64,000 nucleotides of DNA from Gordonia spumicola. GTDB taxonomy: Bacteria > Actinomycetota > Actinomycetes > Mycobacteriales > Mycobacteriaceae. Shown here piece by piece: positions 17,591 to 26,700 of this stretch. The notes under the pieces were generated by a model. That model had not been told where the DNA came from. It made no database searches and saw only the letters and a program-made list of their open reading frames with translations. Every line of letters begins with the position of its first letter. Position 1 is the stretch's first letter. Location: positions 558,001-622,000 of the forward strand of contig NZ_BJOV01000005.1 in the NCBI RefSeq assembly GCF_009932475.1, written 5' to 3'. A program made the translations under genes and the position numbers.

Positions 17591-17649
17591 GGTCACCGTC
17601 ACACGAGGTGGCGGCCGAGGTCTGAGTATATCGGTCTTACGATGGACTC

Positions 17650-19689
17650 ATGACAACGACGTCGCCTGCGAGCGGTACAGACAAGAGCGACGACCCCGCG
17701 ATCGACCACGACCGGCTGAAAGATCCGTCCGGGCCCCGGCGGATTCTGATCGCGGTGATGATGGCGGTCGGCTCGGTCGCCGGTGTCCTCGTGACCGCGG
17801 CGTCGGCGGCCACGGCCCTCAAGCTGACCGGCCTGCCCGATGCGGGCGCACTGACGACGTACGGCATCCCCGTGGTGACGGTCGTCGGCCAGATCAGCGC
17901 GGCGATCGGATTCGGCTGTGCGATGTTCGCGGCGTTCTTCGTGCCTCCGCAGCCGTCGGGCACGCTCGACGCGGGCGGGTTCCGCGCCATTCGGTGGGCG
18001 TACGCGGCGATGCTGACGTGGGCGGTCTGCGGCCTGCTCCTGATCCCGCTGACCATCTCGAACCAGAGCGGCCACTCGCTCGGCGAGGTGTTGGAGCCGT
18101 CGAACCTGCTCAACGCGTACCCGCAGGTCGCCGAGGCCCGCTATTGGCTCTGGACCGCGATCTTCGCGATCGTCGCGGCGGTGGTCGCCCGCCTCGCCCT
18201 CGCGTGGGGATGGACGTTCGTCGTCCTGGTGCTGTCGTTCCTGTCGCTGATGCCGTCGGCGCTCGCCGGGCACTCGTCGTCGGGCGGATCGCACGACATC
18301 GCCACCAACAGCCTGATCCTGCACATCGTGGCGGCCGCAGCCTGGCTCGGCGGGCTGCTCGTGGTGCTCGCGTACGCGTTCGGCGACGGCCGATGGCGCA
18401 CCCTGGCACTGCGACGCTATTCGCGGGTCGCGTTCTGGTGCCTCATCGTCGTCGGTGTCAGCGGCGTGGTCAACGCGCTGGTCCGCATGCCGATCGGCGA
18501 CCTGTTCAGCACCACCTACGGGCTCATCGTGCTCGGCAAGCTCACGGCGTTCGGTCTCGCGGGCGCGATCGGCGGACTGCACCGTTCGGTGACCCTGCGC
18601 GAACTCGAAGAGACCGACGAGCCGAAGCGGTCGTTGTTCGTGCGGTTCGCGGCCGTCGAGACGATCGTGTTCGCCGTCGCCTTCGGGTTCGGGGCCGGAC
18701 TGTCGCGGACGCCGCCGCCCGCGCTCGAATCGGCCGACGTGACGCCGATGGAGCTCAAGATCGGCTACAACCTCGACGGCGAACCGACGCTGGCCCGGCT
18801 CGCGTTCGACTGGCGCTTCGACCTGATCTTCGGCACCGCCGCCATCGTCGCGGCCGTCGTCTACCTGCGCGGCGTCCACCGTCTCCGCAAGCGCGGCGAC
18901 GCCTGGCCGATCGGCCGGACCATCGCGTGGATCGCGGGCTGCGCCGGTCTGTTGATCGCGACGTCGTCGGGCATGGGCCGCTACTCGCCGGCCCTGTTCA
19001 GCAGTCACATGATGAGCCACATGATGATGTCGATGCTGGTGCCGGTGCTGCTGGTGCTCGGAGGTCCGGTGACACTGGCGCTGCGCGCGATCCCGCCCGC
19101 GGGACGGGGCAACCCCGACGGCCCGCGCGAGTGGATCCTCGCCGGACTGCACAGCAAGTACTCGCGGATCATCACTCATCCGGCGATCGCGGTCACGATC
19201 TTCGTCGGCAGTTTCTACGTCCTCTATCTGGGCGGACTGTTCGACGTGGTGGTCGAGCACCACTCGGCGCACCTGCTGATGAACCTGCACTTCCTCGTCA
19301 GCGGCTATCTGTTCTACTGGATCGTCATCGGCATCGACCCGGCGCCGCGCAAGCTCAGTCACGTGGGCAAGCTGGGCATCGTGCTCGGTGCACTGCCGTT
19401 CCACGCGTTCTTCGGCGTCGCGCTGATGATGACGTCCGGCGTGATCGCCGAGCAGTACTACAAGGGACTGCAGCACCCGTGGGCCCTCGATCTCGCGGCC
19501 GATCAGAAGGTCGGCGGCGGCATCGCGTGGGCGACCGGCGAGTTCCCGCTGGTGCTGGTGATGCTCGCGCTGCTCATCCAGTGGCGACGTCAGGACGACA
19601 AGCAGGCCCGCCGGTTCGACCGCAAAGAGGAGCGTGACTCCGACGCCGAACTCGAGGCGTACAACACGATGCTGCGCGAGATGAACTGA
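17650..19689 (+). CDS. CopD/CtaG fusion: copper transport and cytochrome oxidase assembly membrane protein
   Basis: 679 residues and about 14 membrane spans. The first part resembles CopD, with histidines in HSSSGGSHDIATN near residue 213 and a span AWLGGLLVVLAYAF. The second part is a Caa3-type CtaG domain with a histidine- and methionine-rich span SHMMSHMMMSML near 452 and HHSAHLLMNLHFL near 537. It is thought to deliver copper to cytochrome c oxidase, as for the Rv0102-type proteins of mycobacteria. ATG start with only a weak ribosome site. Convergent with the next gene with a 12-nt gap. Confidence 0.88.
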   Translation: MTTTSPASGTDKSDDPAIDHDRLKDPSGPRRILIAVMMAVGSVAGVLVTAASAATALKLTGLPDAGALTTYGIPVVTVVGQISAAIGFGCAMFAAFFVPPQPSGTLDAGGFRAIRWAYAAMLTWAVCGLLLIPLTISNQSGHSLGEVLEPSNLLNAYPQVAEARYWLWTAIFAIVAAVVARLALAWGWTFVVLVLSFLSLMPSALAGHSSSGGSHDIATNSLILHIVAAAAWLGGLLVVLAYAFGDGRWRTLALRRYSRVAFWCLIVVGVSGVVNALVRMPIGDLFSTTYGLIVLGKLTAFGLAGAIGGLHRSVTLRELEETDEPKRSLFVRFAAVETIVFAVAFGFGAGLSRTPPPALESADVTPMELKIGYNLDGEPTLARLAFDWRFDLIFGTAAIVAAVVYLRGVHRLRKRGDAWPIGRTIAWIAGCAGLLIATSSGMGRYSPALFSSHMMSHMMMSMLVPVLLVLGGPVTLALRAIPPAGRGNPDGPREWILAGLHSKYSRIITHPAIAVTIFVGSFYVLYLGGLFDVVVEHHSAHLLMNLHFLVSGYLFYWIVIGIDPAPRKLSHVGKLGIVLGALPFHAFFGVALMMTSGVIAEQYYKGLQHPWALDLAADQKVGGGIAWATGEFPLVLVMLALLIQWRRQDDKQARRFDRKEERDSDAELEAYNTMLREMN

Positions 19690-19701
19690 CGCGCCGGGAC
19701 G

Positions 19702-20187
19702 TCAGGCGAACGCGTACGAACCGTGCAGTTGGCGCTGGTGCTCGAGCCAGGTGTGGACCAGGCGAGCGCCGGTGAGACGTTCCACGCGGCGGTGGACGGC
19801 GGCGTCGACCGTGTGCCACGCCGTGCGGGCCACGGCACCGCAGCGTCGCAGGAACGCCACGATGAAGGATGTGACGCGGTGCGCCCAGGCGAACTCCGTC
19901 GAGAGGACGCCGAGCCCTAGGAAGAACGAACCCCATCCCGGGCCGGGGATGGGCAGCGGGATCATGACCAGTCCGGCGAGGATGAGGACGGTGCCGACGA
20001 CGGCGACGCCGACGCGGTACATGCGATCGAGAACGGGATGGCGCCGGATCGCATAGCGCTGCTTCCGGTGCCAGATCTTGATCCGCAGACGCGTGCTCAA
20101 ATCGTGTCGCCTCTCGTCGCCAGTCAGGTCGTTGTCGGTACCCGTGAGAAACGGTTCGCCGGTACCGGACGGTTCCCAGTGTGACAC
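19702..20187 (-). CDS. PGPGW-motif small membrane protein (TIGR02611-type)
   Basis: 161 residues. Two adjacent membrane spans around residues 60-105 enclose the signature PLPIPGPGWGSFFLGLGVLS, a conserved transmembrane element of actinobacterial proteins without known function. Basic N-terminal region (RIKIWHRKQRY) suggests a cytoplasmic N-terminus. The ATG at 20187 may be too early; the conserved part begins near residue 30. It lies 40 nt after the MarR gene on the same strand and could be cotranscribed with it. Confidence 0.8.
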   Translation of the reverse strand: MSHWEPSGTGEPFLTGTDNDLTGDERRHDLSTRLRIKIWHRKQRYAIRRHPVLDRMYRVGVAVVGTVLILAGLVMIPLPIPGPGWGSFFLGLGVLSTEFAWAHRVTSFIVAFLRRCGAVARTAWHTVDAAVHRRVERLTGARLVHTWLEHQRQLHGSYAFA

Positions 20188-20227
20188 AGGTCATGGGAAT
20201 AAACGGGGGATGGCACGCAGATGTCGT

Positions 20228-20674
20228 TCAGGGTGTCCCCGGATGCGCGCTCGAGTTGTAGCGGTGCAGGAGTTCGGCGAAGGCGGCGATGTCGGACGGC
20301 GGCCAGTCGTGCAGGAGTGCGCCGATGGCGGCCTCGCTCGCCGAGGCGATGTCGGCCAGCGTCGTCCGTGCGGCGTCGGTGAGTTCGAGTCGTCTGCCGC
20401 GTGCGGTGCGGCCGTCCGCGACGCGGTCGAGCAGGCCGCGGTCCCGCAGCGCGCCCAGCTGTCGACTCGCCGTCGACTTGTCGATCATGGCGGCCGTCGC
20501 GAGTTCGGCCGCATTCACGCCGGGGTTGTCGTCGACCATGCGGAGCAGCGAGTACTCGGTGAAGGTGAGGCCGTGCGCCTCGTAGATCCCGCGTGCGCCG
20601 TTGCGCAGGCGCCGCGACAGCGCGGTCAATTCGCGCTCGACTGTGACGAGGTCGTCGTGGTCCGCCGGAGTCAT
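20228..20674 (-). CDS. MarR family transcriptional regulator
   Basis: 148 residues with the winged-helix layout of MarR: helix-turn-helix AELATAAMIDKSTASRQLG near residues 62-80 and wing RVADGRTARGRRLELT near 90-105. The start at 20674 (MTPADHD) is chosen because the sequence upstream is operator DNA and not MarR-like. Two perfect dyads lie between it and the divergent membrane protein gene, the first adjoining this start codon. The natural reading is an autoregulated repressor of itself and the neighbour, released by a small ligand. Confidence 0.9.
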   Translation of the reverse strand: MTPADHDDLVTVERELTALSRRLRNGARGIYEAHGLTFTEYSLLRMVDDNPGVNAAELATAAMIDKSTASRQLGALRDRGLLDRVADGRTARGRRLELTDAARTTLADIASASEAAIGALLHDWPPSDIAAFAELLHRYNSSAHPGTP

Positions 20675-20693
20675 GAGTTGTATATTACAACTC
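20675..20693. promoter_or_regulatory. MarR operator 1
   Basis: GAGTTGTA-TAT-TACAACTC, a perfect 8-bp dyad directly abutting the marR start codon. Its centre is 24 bp from that of operator 2, which shares the AGTTG...CAACT core, so two dimers could bind close together. Confidence 0.75.
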
Positions 20694-20699
20694 ATGGTG

Positions 20700-20716
20700 A
20701 GTTGCATAATGCAACT
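20700..20716. promoter_or_regulatory. MarR operator 2
   Basis: AGTTGCA-TAA-TGCAACT, a perfect 7-bp dyad centred 24 bp from operator 1 and ending 22 nt before the start of the membrane protein gene. AT-rich relative to its surroundings, as expected for a promoter region. Confidence 0.75.
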
Positions 20717-20738
20717 TCGAACGAAGGAAAGGTCGCGC

Positions 20739-21782
20739 ATGTCCGCCAGCCCGACACCGGCACTGCCGCTCAAGACGATCGCCTCGCACGTCGTCGTCCC
20801 CGCCCTGATGGGCGTCGTGATGGCACTCTGTTACCTCGGCGGGTTCCACAAGCCCGACCCGCACGAGCTGCGGATCGACGTCGTCGGACCGCCCGCGGTG
20901 ACGGCGCGGGTCAGCGACGCGCTGTCGACCGAACTCGGCGACAAGGTCGATCTCGGACAGGCGACCAGTGTCGACGACGCGCGCACCGCGATCGAGAACC
21001 GCGAGATCGTCGCAGCCTTCGTACCCGGAGCCGACGTCGACCGGCTACTCGTGTCGACAGCGGCGGGGGACCCCACCGCGATGGTCGCCGAGCGCATCTT
21101 CTCCTCGGTCAGCGAGCGCACCGAGACCCGCCTCGTCATCACCGACGTGGTCCCGGCCGACCCGGTGACCGACCCGTCGGGGCAGAGCCTGTTCTTCCTG
21201 CTCGTGGCCCTGACCGTCGGCTCGTACGGCACCGGCATCGCGATCGCCGTCGCCGCGGGCGGGCGCTCGATGGGCGTGCGGTTGGCGTTCGCCGCGGCAG
21301 CGGCGGTCCTCGTGCCCGCGGCCGTCGTCGCCGTCGCGGCCATGTTCGACGCCCTCCCCGGCGCTGGGTCTGCGGTGTTCGGTCTCGGCGTCCCGTACGC
21401 GCTCGCGACGATGCTCTTCGCGATCGGCCTGCACCCGCTGATCGGGCGGTTCACCACCATCGTGATGGTCACGATCTTCGTCGGCCTCAACTTCACCACC
21501 AGCGGCGGCGTGTTCGCACCCGCGCTGCAGCCCGCGTTCTTCGGCGCCCTGCACGACTTCTGGATCGGAGCCGGATTCAACGAGGCCGCACGAGACCTCG
21601 CGTACTTCCCGCACCTGAGCGTCACGGGCGAGCTGGGCAAGCTGGTCGGCTGGCTCGTCGCGGGCTGCGCGCTCGTCGCCGTCGCGGCCGTCGTTGAGCG
21701 TCGACGTCGCACGAAGACCGTTGCCGCGGTCGAACCGTCGTTCGCCCAACTCGAGGAACTCGAAGAAGAGGTCGTCGCCTGA
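20739..21782 (+). CDS. Multi-span membrane protein, YhgE/ABC-2 permease-like, MarR-controlled
   Basis: 347 residues. One membrane span near residues 10-30, an extracytoplasmic domain to about 145, then five or six spans (for example SLFFLLVALTVGSYGTGIAI and LAFAAAAAVLVPAAVVAVAA), and a charged cytoplasmic tail ending EELEEEVVA. This topology matches ABC-2-like or YhgE/DUF3533-type proteins; no ATPase is beside it. ATG at 20739 has GAAGGAAAGG upstream. A MarR neighbour and paired operators suggest an inducible efflux or stress role, which is inference. Confidence 0.7.
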   Translation: MSASPTPALPLKTIASHVVVPALMGVVMALCYLGGFHKPDPHELRIDVVGPPAVTARVSDALSTELGDKVDLGQATSVDDARTAIENREIVAAFVPGADVDRLLVSTAAGDPTAMVAERIFSSVSERTETRLVITDVVPADPVTDPSGQSLFFLLVALTVGSYGTGIAIAVAAGGRSMGVRLAFAAAAAVLVPAAVVAVAAMFDALPGAGSAVFGLGVPYALATMLFAIGLHPLIGRFTTIVMVTIFVGLNFTTSGGVFAPALQPAFFGALHDFWIGAGFNEAARDLAYFPHLSVTGELGKLVGWLVAGCALVAVAAVVERRRRTKTVAAVEPSFAQLEELEEEVVA

Positions 21783-21906
21783 GAGGCCTGTCGGTCGGCC
21801 CGATAGGATGGCTGGCGAACCATGCCGACCCGAGCGTCTCGTCGACGACGCGGGGGAGCGGGCATGTCCGCAACCGCAGTATCTGAGCAGGTAGGAGTCG
21901 AAACCG

Positions 21907-23583
21907 GTGGCCGGTGAATTCATTTACACGATGAAGCAGGTGCGCAAGGCGCACGGCGACAAGGTGATCCTCGACAACGTCACGATGAGCTTCTACCCCG
22001 GCGCCAAGATCGGCGTCGTGGGCCCCAACGGCGCGGGCAAGTCGTCGATCCTGAAGATCATGGCCGGGCTCGACCAGCCGTCCAACGGCGAGGCCTTCCT
22101 CGATCCGGAGGCGACCGTCGGCATCCTCATGCAGGAGCCCGCGCTCAACGAGGAGAAGACCGTCAAGGAGAACGTCGAGGAGGGCCTCGGCGAGATCAAG
22201 GTGAAGCTCGACCGCTTCAACGAGATCGCCGAACTGATGGCGACCGACTACTCCGACGAGCTCATGGACGAGATGGGCAAGCTGCAGGAGGACCTCGACC
22301 ACGCGGATGCGTGGGACGTCGACTCGCAGCTCGAACAGGCGATGGACGCCCTGCGCTGCCCGCCCGGCGATCAGCCCGTCACGCACCTCTCCGGTGGCGA
22401 GCGACGCCGCGTCGCACTCTGCAAACTGCTGCTGAGCAAGCCCGACCTGCTGCTCCTCGACGAGCCGACCAACCACCTGGACGCCGAATCGGTCCTGTGG
22501 CTGGAGCAGTTCCTCGCGAGCTACCCCGGCGCCGTCCTGGCCGTCACCCACGACCGCTACTTCCTCGATCACGTCGCGCAGTGGATCTGTGAGGTCGACC
22601 GAGGCAAGCTGCATCCGTACGAGGGCAACTACTCGACGTACCTGGAGAAGAAGGCCGAGCGCCTCGAGGTCCAGGGCAAGAAGGACCAGAAGCTGCAGAA
22701 GCGCCTCAAGGAGGAGCTCGAGTGGGTCCGGTCGGGCGCCAAGGCCCGCCAGACCAAGAACAAGGCGCGTCTGGCCCGCTACGAGGAGATGGCTGCCGAG
22801 GCCGAGAAGCATCGCAAACTCGACTTCGAGGAGATCCAGATCCCGACGCCGCCGCGTCTGGGCAACGTGGTCGTCGAGGTCGGCAACCTCGACAAGGGCT
22901 TCGACGGTCGGGTCCTCATCAAGGACCTCTCGTTCACGCTGCCGCGCAACGGCATCGTCGGCGTCATCGGCCCCAACGGCGTCGGCAAGACGACGCTGTT
23001 CAAGACCATCGTCGGCCTCGAGGAGCCCGACTCGGGAACGGTGAAGGTCGGCGAGACGGTCAAGCTCAGCTACGTCGACCAGAACCGCGCCAACATCGAC
23101 CCGAAGAAGTCGGTGTGGGAGGTCGTCTCCGACGGACTCGACTTCATCGAGGTCGGCCAGAACGAGATGCCGTCGCGCGCCTACGTCAGCGCGTTCGGCT
23201 TCAAGGGCCCGGATCAGCAGAAGCCGTCCGAGGTGCTCTCGGGCGGTGAGCGCAATCGCCTCAACCTCGCGCTCACGCTGAAAGAGGGCGGAAACCTGAT
23301 TCTGCTCGACGAGCCGACCAACGACCTGGACGTCGAGACCCTCAGCTCGCTGGAGAACGCTCTCCAGCAGTTCCCCGGCTGCGCCGTCGTGATCTCGCAC
23401 GACCGCTGGTTCCTCGACCGGACCTGTACCCACATCCTGGCGTGGGAGGGCAACGTCAACGAGGGCCAGTGGTTCTGGTTCGAGGGCAACTTCGAGGCAT
23501 ACGAGGCCAACAAGGTCGACCGCCTCGGCGCCGACGCGGCGCGCCCGCACCGTGTGACGCACCGCAAGCTCACGCGCGACTGA
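21907..23583 (+). CDS. ettA: Energy-dependent translational throttle protein EttA (ABC-F)
   Basis: 558 residues, two ABC ATPase domains without membrane parts. Walker A motifs GPNGAGKSS (near residue 39) and GPNGVGKTT (near 358), signatures LSGGERRR and LSGGERNR, and the ABC-F linker with a lysine-rich coil in between. EttA binds the ribosomal E site and gates the first elongation step according to ATP level. GTG start with GTAGGAG upstream. It opens the block conserved with mycobacteria and precedes the glutamate dehydrogenase gene as in M. tuberculosis Rv2477c-Rv2476c. Confidence 0.95.
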   Translation: MAGEFIYTMKQVRKAHGDKVILDNVTMSFYPGAKIGVVGPNGAGKSSILKIMAGLDQPSNGEAFLDPEATVGILMQEPALNEEKTVKENVEEGLGEIKVKLDRFNEIAELMATDYSDELMDEMGKLQEDLDHADAWDVDSQLEQAMDALRCPPGDQPVTHLSGGERRRVALCKLLLSKPDLLLLDEPTNHLDAESVLWLEQFLASYPGAVLAVTHDRYFLDHVAQWICEVDRGKLHPYEGNYSTYLEKKAERLEVQGKKDQKLQKRLKEELEWVRSGAKARQTKNKARLARYEEMAAEAEKHRKLDFEEIQIPTPPRLGNVVVEVGNLDKGFDGRVLIKDLSFTLPRNGIVGVIGPNGVGKTTLFKTIVGLEEPDSGTVKVGETVKLSYVDQNRANIDPKKSVWEVVSDGLDFIEVGQNEMPSRAYVSAFGFKGPDQQKPSEVLSGGERNRLNLALTLKEGGNLILLDEPTNDLDVETLSSLENALQQFPGCAVVISHDRWFLDRTCTHILAWEGNVNEGQWFWFEGNFEAYEANKVDRLGADAARPHRVTHRKLTRD

Positions 23584-23589
23584 CACCGC

Positions 23590-23628
23590 CGCCGAGGGCC
23601 GGTCCGGGACCCGGACCGGCCCTCGGCG
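23590..23628. terminator. Terminator after ettA
   Basis: A perfect 18-bp GC-rich stem (arms 23590-23607 and 23611-23628) with a 3-nt loop, starting 6 nt after the ettA stop. TCTCC follows, with no long T-run. It separates ettA from gdh. Confidence 0.85.
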
Positions 23629-23716
23629 TCTCCGCACACCCTGAACTGCGCCGATACCTGCGAGTAACCCTTCGCTGCCCGTAGGCTCGTCGGAGCACGA
23701 TGAAAGGGTGTGGCAA

Positions 23717-26700
23717 GTGGCCGACTTGGCGGAGCGCTACGGCGCGGACGTCCATGACCTGACGAACGATCAGGTCGCCGATCGATTCGAACGACATCGG
23801 GCGGTGGGGGCGATCAGATCGCCCGGGGAGTTCCGCATCGACGCGAATCGCATCGACGGCGGAGCCATCGAGATCAACATCGTCGTCGACGATGTGCCGC
23901 TGCTCGTCGAATCGGTCCTGACGGTCGTCGGCGACGCCGGATACACCGTCGTCCGCACCGATCACCCGCAGTTCACCGTCGCGCGCGACGCGGGCGGACG
24001 CCTCACCGGACTCGCCATCGGCGGCGCGGGACTGCACGAGGCGTGGATCACCGTCACCGCGGCGGCGTCCCCGGACGCCGACTTCGACGCGCTCGTCGCC
24101 ACCGTGCGCGGTGCGCTGCAGCGAGTCGTCTCGGTACGCGACGACACCGTCGCCATGCGTGAGCGGATGGCCGAAGTGATCGCCTCGCTCGCCGACGCGG
24201 GCGGCGACCTCGAAGACATCCGACTCCTCGAATGGCTCGCCGCACGCGCCAACTTCGTCGGCGTCGGCTATCGGGCGGCTACCGTCGACCCTGCGGCGGG
24301 GGACGCGCTCGGAGTGTGGCGCGACCCGGAGACGCCGCGACCCGCGCCCGCCGCGACGGGGGTCGCAGTCGATCGTGCGTGGCTCCCGACGGGCATGCTC
24401 CGCGGACGGTTCCCGATCCTGGTCCGCGCCGTCGTCGACGACGTGGAACACCAGTTCCTCGGCCTGATCACGTCGACGGGCCTGTACCAGTCGGTCCGCG
24501 ACATCCCCGGGGTCCGGCACAAGGTGCGGCAGGTGCTCGACGGTCTCGGACTGGTCGACGACTCGTACAACGGCCTCGCCGCCGTCGAACTGCTGCAGAC
24601 CTTCCCGCTCGTCGAGTTGATGGCGTCGGAGGCCGACGATCTGACCGGCCGCATCCGCGAACTGCTCGACTCGCAGGCCGGTCGCACGCCGCGGTTCCAG
24701 GTGCGTGTGGGACTCGACGGACAAACGGTGTCCGCGCTGGTCTTCATGCCCCGCGAGGCCTACTCGACGGCCGTCCGCACGCGGGTCATCGACATCATCA
24801 AACGGGCGCACGGCGGCGACGAGACCGATTTCACCACCCGCATCTCGAACTCGCCCCTCGCCCAGCTGCAGGTGCTCATGCACGTCGGCGAGGCCACCAC
24901 GCTCGCCGACTCGGCGGGTGCATCGTGCCGTGCGCAGTTGGCCGACGCCGTCCGGACCTGGGACGACCACATCCGTGATCGGGTGTCCGACGACGCGTCG
25001 CTCCGACTCCTCGGCACCGTCGCCGAGCGGTATCGCGACGAACGCGACCCCGCCGACGCGGCCGCCGACCTGCCGATCGCGGCGGGCCTGCAGTCGGGTG
25101 ACCTCCACGTCGCCGTCGACACCCCGGACTCGAGCGCCTGGACCTTCACGCTGTACCTCTGCGACCGCCAGGCGGCGCTCACCGATGTGCTGCCGATGCT
25201 GCAGAGCCTCGGACTCACCGTGGACGACGAGCATCCCCACGTCATCGACCGACCCGACGGATCCCGAGTGTGGATCTACGAGTTCACCGTCCAGCCCGCG
25301 CCCGGGGTCGATGTCGAGCACACCGACGACCTGCCCGACCGCGTCGCGGACGCCTTCCGTCGGATGTGGCGTGGCGAGGCCGACATCGACGGCCTCGGCG
25401 AGCTGGTCCTCCGAGCGGGTCTGTCCGCGCGTTGGGTCGAGATGCTCCGCACCTACGCCCGGTACCTCGGCCAATGCGGCTTCGGCTACAGCCTGTCGCA
25501 CATCGCGTCGGTGCTCGGCGAGCAGCGGGGGGCGACGGCGGCTCTCGTCGACCTGTTCGCGGCCTCCTTCGACCCGGACTCCGCCGACGACGCCCGCCGG
25601 GACGAGGCGTCCGACCGTCTCGACGGTCACATCGCGGGCATCCTCAGCCTCGACGCCGACCGAGTCGTGTCTGCGTTGGCCGCCGTGGTCCGCGCGACGC
25701 TGCGCACCACCTTCTACATCGACGCCGACGGCTGGACCCGCCCGACGATCGCCGTGAAGCTCCGCACCGGCGACCTCGCGTTCGCGCCCGCGCCGCGCCC
25801 GAAATACGAGATCTTCGTCCACTCGCCGCTCGTCGAGGGCGTGCATCTCCGGTTCGGCGACGTCGCCCGCGGCGGTCTGCGCTGGTCGGACCGCCAGGAG
25901 GACTTCCGCACCGAGATCCTCGGGCTCGTCAAGGCGCAGGCGGTCAAGAACGCGGTGATCGTGCCCGTCGGCGCCAAGGGCGGCTTCGTCGTCCGTCGCG
26001 GACCGGCGACGCGCGAGGAGGGCGTCGAGTGCTACCGCGCGTTCATCGCGTCACTGCTGCAGTTGACCGACGACCTCGACACCGCGACCGGATCGGTGCT
26101 GCACCCGGCGCGCGTCGTCCGTCGTGACGGCGACGACCCGTATCTGGTCGTGGCCGCGGACAAGGGCACGGCGTCGTTCTCCGACATCGCCAACTCGGTC
26201 TCGAACCACTACGACTTCTGGCTCGGCGACGCCTTCGCGTCCGGCGGGTCGGTCGGCTACGACCACAAGGCGATGGGCATCACCGCCCGCGGCGCGTGGG
26301 AAGCGGTCAAGCGGCACTTCCGGGAGATGGGCGTCGACGTCCAGTCGGAGGACTTCACCGCGGTCGGCGTCGGCGACATGAGCGGAGACGTCTTCGGCAA
26401 CGGGATGCTGCTGTCTCGCCACACGCGCCTGATCGCGGCCTTCGACCACCGGCACGTCTTCGTCGACCCGAACCCCGATGCGGCGACGTCGTACGTCGAA
26501 CGCGAACGACTGTTCCGACTGCCGCGCTCGTCGTGGGCCGACTACGACACGTCCCTGATCTCCGAGGGCGGCGGCGTGTGGCCGCGCGACGTGAAGTCGA
26601 TCCCGATCAGCGCGCAGATGTCGGCGGCGCTCGGTCTGGCCGACGACGTGACCGAGCTGTCGCCGCCCGAACTGCTCCGCGCGGTGCTGCTCGCACCGGC

